Assembly (NCBI GenBank): GCA_036867785.1
Contig: CP145426.1
Span: forward strand, 186,001-250,000
Reading direction: 5' to 3'
Origin: Plasmodiophora brassicae
Lineage: Eukaryota > Endomyxa: Phytomyxea > Phytomyxea > Plasmodiophorida
DNA: 64,000 nucleotides
The position numbers were made by a program, and so were the translations under genes. Positions 10,746 through 20,184 of this stretch are shown piece after piece. How positions within the stretch are numbered: position 1 is the stretch's first letter; each line of letters begins with the position of its first letter. Below the pieces are notes generated by a model. That model was not told the origin of the DNA. It was given only the letters and a program-made list of their open reading frames with translations, and searched no databases.

Positions 10746-11586
10746 ATGGTGATGCGCGCGGCGGCCGTACGCGTCGTCCGGATCAGCGAGCGGCGCGGGC
10801 GCGGGCTGGTGGCCGCCCGGGCGGTCCGGGCCGGCGACGTCGTCGTCGAGGATCGGCCGATCGCGATCGGGGCGGACATCGCCGCGCCGCGCTGCGGGAC
10901 CTGCGCCGGCGTCCACGACGACGACGACGCCGGGCGGCGCGCCTGCGAATCGGACAATGCCGGGCGGCGCTGGCTGGCCGGCATCGACTGGACGTCGGGG
11001 CCGCTGTTCCCCGCCATGGCCGGCGAGTTGCAGATCGCGCGCATCCTCGGCCGCATCAACCGGGTGTGGGACGAGGGCCTGTCCCGCCTGTGCCACGCGA
11101 CGATCGCGGACGACCACGACGGCGTCCGCGACGATTGGCGCAAGGTCGTCGCCCGCGTCACGTCGCTCATGTCGCGGGGCACCGCCGAGGACATCCTCCC
11201 GTTCGACACGTTCCGCCGCCTGCTCGGCGTCCTGCACCTGAACTGCCTGGCCGTCGGCGACGCCGACCGCCACGTCGGCACGGTCCTGATGGGCACCCTG
11301 TCGTTCGTCAACCATTCGTGCTGCCCGAACGCCAAGGTCGGATGGGGGCGGCGGCGCCGCCGCTCTGCCATGCTGACGTTGTCGACAGGTCGGGGCGGAT
11401 TTCGACCGGCGCGGGCGCCTGCCGCTGCTGGCCGTCGACGACATCGCCGAGGGCGACGAGCTGACGATCGCGTACGTCGACCCGACGATGCCGGTCGATC
11501 GGCGACGGCGTCATCTGCAGTGGGCGTACGGCTTCGAATGCGACTGTCGCCTGTGCCGCCAACAGCTGTCGTCGTCCAAGCCGTGA
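10746..11586 (+). CDS. SMYD-type SET-domain protein
   Basis: Exon 1 runs to 11336, intron 11337-11388 (52 bp), exon 2 is 11389-11586. The start at 10746 gives 262 residues; an ATG at 10650 is also in frame but would abut the upstream gene. SET features: RGLVAARAVRAGDVV with a following D/P motif near the N-terminus, a GTLSFVNHSCCPNAKV motif (the S-adenosylmethionine pocket NHSC), then AEGDELTIAYVD and a C-terminal CDCRLC cysteine cluster as in post-SET zinc sites. A MYND finger is missing; only a CxxC and one later Cys occupy the insertion point. Proteins of this class methylate lysines on histones or other proteins. Confidence 0.75.
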
Positions 11587-11617
11587 CCAATGTACGTACG
11601 GCGGCGCGCCCGTGTGT

Positions 11618-12148
11618 CTATTCGTCGGCGGTGCCGTCCAGGTGCATGAGGAACGTCCGGTAGATGCCGGCGAGGCGGCTGGAGCCGTCGGTGGCGGGTC
11701 GCGAGCGTCCCGTCATGGACCGGTGCAGCATTGCCCATTGGCGCCGGCGCCGGACGGCCCTGTACCCGCCCAGGCTGTGGACCTTGACGTACAGGTCGAA
11801 CAGGTCGACCTGGCGCCTGGCCAGCGTGGGCGGGCGCGGCGCCGGCCCGCCCCGTTCCTGGTACGACCGGCGCCACGCGTCCTGGAACAGCGGGCGGGCG
11901 CGCTCGGCCGCCATCGTGCGCATCTGCTCGGGCAGCGTCGTCGTCGTCGCCTGCTGCTGTTGCTGCGACGGGACGATCGGCGCGAACGGAACGTGCTTCG
12001 CCCGTGCGGCGCGCTGGTCGTCGCCCATCCCCGTTCCGCGTTTGCCGTCGTCGTGCGATCCCTCGTCGGTGGCGGACACGCGGTCAATGGCGTCCAGCAG
12101 GGCGTCCATGCGAGCCGTCTGCCCGGCAGCGAGCGCCAGCGCGTCCAT
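11618..12148 (-). CDS. ARID/BRIGHT-domain protein
   Basis: The C-terminal half contains an ARID pattern: RRQVDLFDLYVKVHSLGGY, then an aromatic/basic helix with QWAMLH and a final LAGIYRTFLMHL. ARID domains bind DNA, often in SWI/SNF-type complexes or demethylases. A poly-Q/T linker (SQQQQQATTTT) precedes it. The start is uncertain: ATG at 12148 gives 176 residues, ATGs at 12277 and 12322 are also in frame. Note that an SSXT protein lies nearby, another remodeller-type component, though they are not adjacent. The gene converges on the SET gene, 31 bp apart. Confidence 0.65.
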   Translation of the reverse strand: MDALALAAGQTARMDALLDAIDRVSATDEGSHDDGKRGTGMGDDQRAARAKHVPFAPIVPSQQQQQATTTTLPEQMRTMAAERARPLFQDAWRRSYQERGGPAPRPPTLARRQVDLFDLYVKVHSLGGYRAVRRRRQWAMLHRSMTGRSRPATDGSSRLAGIYRTFLMHLDGTADE

Positions 12149-12321
12149 CGCCAACACGCACGCGGGCGTCTCGAGCGACAACGAACGTGGTATATCGCAA
12201 TGAGCGCGATGGGGTGAACGGAATCTCGCTGCTGCGCTTCGACCGGATCCGTCACAGGGGAGGGGGACGATGACCATCGCCGGGGTCTGCGTTAACGTTT
12301 GTACGTCTCCGTATGTATGCA

Positions 12322-12939
12322 TTAGATCGGCACCGGCCTCGGTACGGCGGCCAGGTGCAGCCGGGGGATGCTGATCGACTTGTGCACGCCGACCACCCGC
12401 ACGTCGCGCCGAGGCAGGACGCGAAAGGCGCCCTCGCTCAGGGCGCCGTCGTCCGACGCCGATCGTTCGCCGCCCATGTCGATGATGGACGCGCCGTCGC
12501 GCTCGCCTTCGATCTCGACGGCGGTTTCCGTTCGCTCGGGGGCGACGCCTTCGCCGCCCATCCACGACCTGGCTTGCGGCCGTCGCTTCTTACGTCGCGC
12601 CCGTTTGTCGCGGACGCGAAGCGCCTCCGCCTGGGCCGCCTCCAGGCGCGCTCGTCTGGCTTCCGCCTCGATCGCCGCTCTGGCCTCGGCGAGCTGGAGG
12701 CTTAGCTCGTACGCTTGCAGGTGCAGGGCCTCGTGTTTGCGCTGCGCCCGGCGCGCGCGCGCCCGCGCCAGGCTGTCGTCGTCCAGGTCGAGGCGGTTCC
12801 TCGGCCTCCACTGCAGGACGGCACCGAGCACCATGAACAGGAATATGAAGCCGACTATGAACAGGACTGCGAGTTCGTGTCAGCGAACGCGGCGGGGGGC
12901 GGCCCGCGCGCAGGCCCTACCGTCCGCGATTTCGCTCAT
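12322..12939 (-). CDS. Small single-pass membrane protein with coiled coil
   Basis: Exon 1 is only 19 bp (12921-12939, MSEIAD), intron 12867-12920 (54 bp, GTAGGG...TCGCAG), exon 2 is 12322-12866, giving 187 residues. Joining creates an N-terminal membrane segment VLFIVGFIFLFMVLGAVLQW, followed by ~80 residues of highly charged helix rich in Ala/Arg/Glu (heptad-like LQLAEARAAIEAEARRA) and a basic KRARRKKRRP patch. The topology suggests an N-terminal anchor with a cytosolic coiled coil. I do not recognise the family. Without the micro-exon the frame has a stop just upstream, which supports the splice. Confidence 0.55.
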
Positions 12940-13115
12940 GCTGGCATCGGCAGGCCCTACGAGCGCGAGGCGACCACGTTCGACGACGACAGCATCAATG
13001 TTCAGCAACACGCAAGTGGATGGTAGGGTTCACGCTGGCCCGCCAGAAAGGAATCTAACGGTACCATGCGATCGGTGCCGGGGGAATCTCTGGCCGCAAC
13101 CCCACAGAGATACGG

Positions 13116-13980
13116 TCACGCCGCCTGCGAGCCGTCGTTTAGGAATTCCAATGCGCGCGCGAAGACCACCTCCGCCGACAGCGCCGTTGCCTGTCGCGTC
13201 GGTTCATGGCGGACCGGGATCGTGACGACGCAGTGAGACCTACTTTCGAGGGCAGGACGTCGTTCGGCAGGGGATCGCGACCCGTCCTGCTGGACAGCAG
13301 GCGCTCCCGCGAACAGCAGAGAATCGAGGCGCACATCGACGCGAGGCACTGCTCGCTGCTCAGGAGGATGACGCGCTCCCAGATCGTCAGCATCGATCCC
13401 TTGATGCGGGCGGATCGAAAGTACGATTCGCACCAGGACGTGATCATGCCCGCCAACTCACTTCCAGCAGGCCATCTGATGTCACGTGGTCAGCCAGTGC
13501 AGGCAGGAAGCATTCGCGTCCGATGGTACAGAGCCGCCAGGTGTCGATCGAGGTCGGGATCGCGCTTGCCGATGATGCTCCTCGTTCTGGTCACGACGCG
13601 GCCGGGGTCGATCCGCATCATGCGCCGGACGTGCTCGCGGTAGATCGCATACACGAACGCGGTGTGTTCGGGCCCAGGAAACATCTGCACGAGAATGTCG
13701 ACGACGACGGGCCGCAGAGGGACATGTGTTTCCCCGAGCGACTGGTACGCGAATTCAATCACGCCGCCCAGGACACCTGGGATCGGGCTCGCCCCCGATC
13801 CCAGGATGCGCTCCGCCTCCTCCAGATCCGTCCATCGCTCCCTGATCTGGTCGTTCATGAACGACCACAGCTCTCGCCGCTCGGGGTACACCCCCAGGAC
13901 GACGCACCAGACCGGCAGGCGCAGCTCGCTCGGCACCGCCTCCGCCGACCGCCCGACGATCGCCGTGACGCGCCCCACAT
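13116..13980 (-). CDS. TBC-domain (TBC1D19-like) protein, partial model
   Basis: An exon beginning after a TTACAG acceptor at 13981 encodes PSELRLPVWCVVLGVYPERR, then MFPGPEHTAFVYAIYREHVR and RHLAALYHR. A further exon near 13440-13200 gives SWCESYFRSARIKGSMLTIW followed by ERVILLSSEQ. The order (R-x-VW-xxxLG, Y-x-xFRE-x-Y, H-L-xx-LYH, then LT-x-WERV) fits TBC1D19-type RabGAP relatives, which act on Rab GTPases in membrane traffic. The junction between the two exons (about 13450-13510) and the upstream exons beyond 13980 were not resolved. Confidence 0.55.
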
Positions 13981-14040
13981 CTGTAACAATCCCGGAATAA
14001 GAACGCGATCCACGAATCCGCATCTTGCGCTGCAGTTCCC

Positions 14041-14170
14041 GCTGTGCCGTGCAGCCAACGACCGCAGTGCAGTGCAGTGCCGTGCAGTGCCGGGCCGTGC
14101 TGTGCAGTTGCAGTGCCGTGCCGTGCCGTGCCGTGCAGTTCACTGTCGCGCCATGCAGTGCAGTGCAGTC
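14041..14170. repeat. GTGCA/GTGCC pentanucleotide repeat tract
   Basis: About 130 bp of imperfect 5-base repeats alternating GTGCA and GTGCC, upstream of the TBC1D19-like exon and ~430 bp before the C2CD5 start on the other strand. It keeps an open frame on the minus strand but looks like a satellite tract rather than protein-coding sequence. Confidence 0.8.
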
Positions 14171-14604
14171 CCCACTGCGGCCGTGGGCAGCATCCGCCCC
14201 AGCGAGAACCGTAGCGCAAACGGTGCAGGCCGCGGTGACGCTCGGTACCGATTCGGTCGGGGCCGAGGGCGGCGTCGAGGGCGGCGCGCGCCTCGTGGCG
14301 CTTGCGGACGCCGCCCAGGGCGCTGTAGTAGGCGGCCCTGAAGTTCGCGCTGCGCGGCATCCCGGCGATCGCGCCGCCGACCCCGAATCCGTAATACGGC
14401 AGACCGACCGACGAACGCCGTCAGCGCCGCCCGGCGTCGGCAACCGACGGAAATGGATTTGTATTCGCCAAACGCAGTCGCGGCCCCGACTTATACGCGT
14501 CGGACGACGCAACATTGTCGATTGGGTTCATTGGCGGGCGGTCCCGACCGGAGCAACGTCGGTCGGCAGTTGACCAAAAAGCTATTTGCGCTGGCGTCGG
14601 CGAC

Positions 14605-17600
14605 ATGCCGTCGACGATTAAGCTTCGGGTCGTCGAGGCCCGCGACCTGCCCGTCATGGACCGCAAGAGCGGCTCAACGGACGCGTACGTGTCGATTTCG
14701 TTCGGCGAGCACACGGACAAGACATCGATCTGTCGGAAAACGTGAGCGCTCGCTGTCGATGGCGTCGCGAGAATCTGATCACCGACTGGGGCAGTTTGCA
14801 TCCGAAATGGGACCATTTGTTCAGGGTTGACGTCCCGGAAGACACGATCCTTCAGGTAGGCAACGCCAGGCAGTGATACGCCGTTCGTACTGAGCGCGGT
14901 ATACGTGCAGGACGAGCCGGTTCGACTGACCGTTCTCGACAAGGATATCTATTCGTCAGACAACGCCATCGGGTCCGGTTGCCCTGTCCAACCAGCAAAG
15001 CGTCATCCTTGTTGATTGCAATTTGTGCCAGGGTCGTCATCCTGGATCTGAACTGCCTGCTGGTAGCTGCTCAAGAGCTGAAAGGGTGGTATCCCATCTT
15101 TGACACATTGCGAGGCGTTCGTGGATTCCTGTTCGTTCATGTCAAACTTCAGTTCTTCGGCGACGTTAATCGTGAGCGGCCGCCATCGCACCATGTCTTG
15201 TCCGACATGATACTAACGTGTGCATGTGCCATACCTGTAGCGTTTAAGAGCACGGCGGCTGGCGTCGCCTGTAAGTCACGTGCGCGGCCCGGTTCTACTC
15301 GGTTGCTGATGCGGTGCCGGCATGTCCAGTTTTCTCGTCCTCGGAACTGACGACTTCCGAATACGAGATTGTCCAAATCAACGGGTTCTGCGAGGAACTG
15401 ATCATGGCGGACGACCCCGACTACCACTGGGCGGAATCGTTTCGGACGTCCCGGACCTCGAACGAATCGCGGATGCTCCTACTCCACCAGCTCGCTAGCA
15501 CGATACGACGGAACGTGGGGAGCAAAGCCCTCGAGATGGGAGGGAATGCCGTTCTAGCGTATCGCTTACAGGTACCCGGTCGATAGCTTGTCATGCGTTG
15601 TTCCGCTGACTCGGTGGTCAGTTTGACTTCGAAGGAGAAGGCGGTATCGTTGCCCGGGGGCTCGGAACAGCATGCACGGTGGAACGGCGTGTTCCTGACA
15701 TGTCTGCTGTGGAACGGTCACCTCGGCTTGGCCCTTCCACAGATTTCCCGGACCCACGCTCGCCAACGGTTGCACTGTCGACGCAGGCAAGGACGTCGAC
15801 GTTACCGACGCCCATTCCGGCGTCGTTGGCGTATTCCAGCCCTGCCATTCTGGACGTCGACCTTGTGTCTCTGCTCAACCTGCAGAGGACGATCCTGAAA
15901 GGCGTCCAGCTGCTGACCATCTCGTACCTGCCAGACCGTTTCAACATGACGGTTGGCGGCGTTGTCTCCGCCCACTCGATCAAGTTGCTTGGGCACAAGA
16001 ACACGGATCGTGAGTTCCGCGACAAATGGTCACCACACACAACGTCACTGCCTTTGCAGGGCGCCGGCTCTGACTCTGTTGTACAACGACAGGTGGCAGG
16101 AGGTCCGCAACGAAATTCGGGCGCATGCAAGGGCATTGCACTGCCATGTCGTCCTTGGGTATTCGGAGACGACCACGATCGTGGAAAGCGACGTCTGCAT
16201 CCTGTCGGCAATTGGGACGGCGGTCTGCTGCGACCTGAAGGCAGCGCCTGCTGATGCATCGGCTCGCAGTGTAACGACCGGCCGGCGTACGTAATGTCAC
16301 GCCTGCGTGCGTCAGTCCCCCGCGCTGATCGTTTCCGTAGGCCCAATTGGGTCTCTGTCCCCTCGGAAGCACTCTCGTAGGCGGGCCCCGTGCTCCGCCT
16401 GTCACACGACGTACAGTCGCGATTCGGCTCCATTCCGCATGAACCTACTGCCGTGTTCGACTTGCGGGCACCACCTGGTTCCCGACCTGCTGCTGGCCAC
16501 CATCAGGCCCGGTCGGGCGCATTTCGAAATGGTTGGCGGCCAGCAGCTGGTCGAGGCGCGCGTCGTGCGCTCGAAGAAGAAGTGCCAAGCGGAAGCAAAC
16601 GCGACACTGGTCTCCGAAATGCTCCCCTTCGTCGAGTTCGACCTGCACAGGCAGCTCATGTACAAGCTTCGTCTGCTGGGGATGAATGCCGCCTTCGGCT
16701 TACGTGTCCGGTTTCACATTGGCGACAACCTGGTTGTCGCTGTGGCCACTGCCACGGCAACGTTTCTTCCGGCGCTCCCCGCGCCACCAGCCCTGCGCAT
16801 CACCAGGACGACCTTCGCTGATGTCCAGGAAAGCGATTCGCAAGACCTTCTGATTGCTCTGAGCGAGGAGAACTGCGCCTATCATGCAGCACTTGCTGAA
16901 GACGTCGGGCAGCGCCGACGTCAGGCGGACGGTGCCTACCGAGAGGCAGACCTTTGGACCAGCGATGACGAAGGCAGCGAAGAGCCGAGCGCAGTCGGCG
17001 AAGATCCCATTAGGCAGACCGTCGTCCTCCAGATTGACGACGAGAACGACGAGGACGCCATGACTTCCCTGTAAGGGCGAGCCGTCCGTCGTGACGCGCG
17101 CTCTGATCGCGTGCGTGCACAGGTTGGATCCGTGTCCACCGGACGGGATCGTATTCACGAACACGGACTGGCTCGACGGCGACCCTGTCGCCGATATCGG
17201 GTCGTTGACCGCATTTCGCCGCATTCACTGTGATGCATCCGGCGTGCAGCTGAGCCATCAGCTGTCGTCCGCCTTCCACGACCTGTACGCGCGCCTCACC
17301 TTTGCTGTTCGACAGTCACGGCCGCTGGCGATCGCCTGCATTCAACCCCGGATCACGATTACGGACGGCGATTGCATTGACCTAGTCGTCACTGCTCAAG
17401 TCGTGAAGATGGACAAGGCCCCAGATGCGAGATTCCCCAGCCGTCGCTGGCCTCGTCTGGTGCAATTCCCGGACGCGCCGTTGGACTGGCACGATACGTC
17501 CAGCGATTCGCAGGTGTCCATCACGGCGCTCGAAAGGCTGCCCGGCGCCAAGATCCTCAGCTACCTCGGGCGCGTCCACCTCCATTTCGTGAACGAACGC

Positions 17601-17881
17601 TGGATCACGAAGGACGAAAACGGGCTGGCGCGTTACGCCCACCAGTTCCTCGCCGAGGCCCATTCCGTTGTCCGGGCGAATGTTGCCGCCAGAGGTTCGG
17701 CACGCGTGCGAGCGCCCACGTCAACAGCTGATTGTTCGTCTTCCTAGGTGGGAACTGCCTGATCAGCTACAGCGTCGGCCAGTTCACAATCGAGCAGCCG
17801 CGCCGCGACCAGGTCTACTGCGTCATCACGGTATCCGGCGACGCCGTCCTTGTACAAAGGCATAAACCGGGCGTGTCGTGA
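14605..17881 (+). CDS. C2CD5: C2CD5 (CDP138) orthologue, 11 exons
   Basis: Exons: 14605-14741, 14795-14855, 14911-14972, 15032-15171, 15241-15270, 15330-15571, 15622-16028, 16093-16268, 16341-17070, 17123-17695, 17749-17881; they join into one 896-residue frame. The N-terminal C2 domain starts IKLRVVEARDLPVMDRKSG and has STDAY, HPKWDHLF and LDKDIYSSDNAIG. Downstream blocks match animal C2CD5 in order: GWYPIFDTLRGVRG, INGFCEELI, ALEMGGNAVLAY, FNMTVGGVVSAHSIKLL, HCHVVLGYSETT, KKKCQAEANAT, GMNAAFGLRVR and YCVITVSGDAV. In animals the protein binds phospholipid and calcium and helps GLUT4 vesicles fuse. Exon 5 is only 30 bp, and intron 4 carries a TACTAAC branch site. Family call is very secure. 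Confidence 0.95.
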
Positions 17882-18127
17882 AGCGTAGAGCGCTGTCCAA
17901 CAGCAGCCCCCGTCGGCTCATTCTGCCGGCCTCATCTGGCAGTACCCACTCGCGTTTATTGGAGCCATCGCAGCGTGTACAGTCGTGGACTGCAGCCGCA
18001 TCTCCGAAGTCCGCGACTTGACCTGCGTTACATGCTCCGTTGCTGGGCGGGACACCTTTGGCGGAGAGCGGGAGGAGCGCGCGGCTTGACACGCACTACG
18101 CGTGGCGGTTGGCCGAGCGTCGGTCCG

Positions 18128-19298
18128 ATGACGAAAAAGCGTGATTCGTCGACGATCCCGAACGCCGATGGCGTTAGCGTCGCATGCGAGCCGGCCGGGA
18201 AGCGCGCCAAAGCGGCGGTGCCTGCGAAACCGCCCATGCGCATCCTACAGTGGAACGTCAATGGGCTTCGTGCGCTGGCTCTGGTGCGTATGTTGGTGAT
18301 GCGTCGGTGGAGAACGGAGCTGATAATGGCGGTGTAGAAAGGTACGACGCTGAAGGACGTGGTGGCGCGCGAGGACCCCGATGTGATCTGCCTCAGCGAA
18401 GTCAAGTGTCGGGAGGCGGACAATCCGTTGAAGCTGCCTGGGTATACGTGCTTCTTCCACGAATCTAAGCTGAAGAAAGGCGGTTACGCCGGCATCGCGT
18501 TCGTCAGGCTGGTGTCCTTGCTGGACGGTTTAATCACTGACAGGTGGCGATGGCCAGAATGTACTCAAAGTCCAAGCCGCTGGATGTCATCCGGGGTATA
18601 GGCGTCGCGGATGATGAAGGGCGGGCGGTTGCTATCGAACTCGAGAAGCTGTGCGTCATGTGCATTTACGTCCCGAGTCAGTCTCCGCGTTGAAGTGATG
18701 CATCTGCTGTTACTGACTCGCGTCTCGTTCAGATTCCGGCTCGAAACTGGACCGACTCGGCTATCGAACGACGACATGGGACAAGCGCTTACGGGAATTC
18801 GTAGCAGAGCTGTCCGCCGATAAGAAGAAGCCCATTGCTCTGGTCGGCGATCTCAACGTCGCCCACCTGGATATCGATATCCACGACCCGATTCGAAACA
18901 GGTTCCTGGTGACTTGATGTCGTTATGTTTCGTTGCTGATTGCGCTAGTCTACCCAGGAACAAGAGTGCCGGGTTCTGCGACAGTGAACGGGAGAACTTC
19001 TCGCTGCTGCTGAAGGAATGCAACCTCGTTGATGTGTGGCGTCACAAGTATCCTCATGCGACGGTCGAAGGATACACCTACTAGTGGGAATCGTTCATTA
19101 CTGTGATCATCAAGCATCCAATCTATTAACGCGTGCGTTCCTAGTTCACACAGGTTCAACATGCGCGCGAAGCAGAAGGGATGGCGCCTGGATTATGTGC
19201 TTCTATCAGATCAGATCATCGATGCAGTATCCGAGATCAGGGTCCTGCAAGAAACCGGCAGCGACCATTTGCCCCTTGTGGTCGACCTCAGCTTCTGA
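18128..19298 (+). CDS. AP endonuclease, APE1/exonuclease III family
   Basis: Six exons (18128-18283, 18338-18502, 18544-18676, 18733-18901, 18958-19083, 19145-19298) give 300 residues. Catalytic motifs are all present: MRILQWNVNGLRA, DVICLSEVKC (metal Glu), PGYTCFFHESKLKKGGYAG, VGDLNVAH (Asp/Asn pair), KGWRLDYVLLSD and the closing GSDHLPLVVDL with the catalytic His. The N-terminal ~35 residues carry a KKR-rich patch that could be a nuclear signal. The enzyme cuts abasic sites in base-excision repair. The last intron (19084-19144) uses a weak donor after TA; I chose the acceptor that restores YTYYSHRFNMR. Confidence 0.9.
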
Positions 19299-20184
19299 TC
19301 GTATCACCTCATTGTAAACTGTTTCCAGCTCGATGCCTATGGAATGTAGTGGCCGGGACGTGGGTTCACGTACGTCGATGGGGCATCCATGTTTAGGCAG
19401 GCCATGGCAGAACATGCACGCATACTGCTGTGAGGTTTCCAAGGATTGCAGGAAGCGATAATGGTCATGCACGATGGCCACTGTGATACGGACCATCTAT
19501 GCAACCTCTACGCCCATAACGATGGTACTACTGAACGTGTCGTGGTCGAGGGCTAGAGGCTGGCCGCGAGCATAACCGTGGAGCGACCCATTCAAGGATC
19601 ACGGTGGTTGCCCTCTCGTCCTTCGGTGATACCCCGGCCGCGTCAAACGCTCCGACGAGGGCCACGCTCGTCAGTTGACGTCTCTGCATCGCATGGACGC
19701 TAATTCCAGACCCGGCAAGGTCGCTGGTTCGTCGAGTTTGCGACGTCGTCTTCTGGTTCAAATGATTGTGCGCTCCACCAGGAATATGCCAGGAAACAAC
19801 CAGACTGTTCCGTCAGAATGTTGGCGAGTTGTACGCTATCGCCCTTGTGGCGCTGCATGCGACGATATATGTATACACGTAGAATGTTCTCCCACCCAGC
19901 AATCCAGGTATCAGTGGTCAGGTACCTACGCTATCGGAGTATAACGTTTCTGCGGCGTTCAGCAAGGCCCTGTTTCGTGCACTCTGCTACAATCCCGACT
20001 ACCTAAATACGTCCTACATGCATGCTGTGGGAGGCCAGCAGCTGAGTCCCAGTGCACAACTACCTAAACTATAAATAGCGTGGTGCCGTCTGTGGAGTGT
20101 GGGCTGCACCGCGGCTCCCCGGAGTTGCGGGGCTGCGTGCGATTCGGAACCAAGTCCGGAATCATTTGGAACTGACGGCAGACG
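19299..20184. other. Intergenic, no gene recognised
   Basis: About 890 bp after the AP-endonuclease stop. Short open frames on both strands show no domain. Composition is a little more AT-rich than the genes. It must contain the promoter of the nucleotidyltransferase gene at 20185. Confidence 0.4.

Noticed and set aside
10247-11590. Long Arg/Ser/Thr-rich minus-strand frames opposite the ACOT9 and SET genes
   Set aside because: Shadow frames produced by high-GC codons of the plus-strand genes, with no domain and no splice support.
14170-14470. Minus-strand frame with VGLPYYGFGVGGAIAG and FRAAYYSALGGVRKRHEAR
   Set aside because: It looks like a small mitochondrial-type peptide, but there is an upstream stop without a start or acceptor and it runs into the repeat tract.
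13490-14515. Long minus-strand frame through the GTGCA/GTGCC repeats
   Set aside because: The repeat part gives a Cys/Thr/Ala/Leu/His cycle typical of translated satellite. A TTACAG acceptor at 13981 explains the real TBC-like exon that begins after it.
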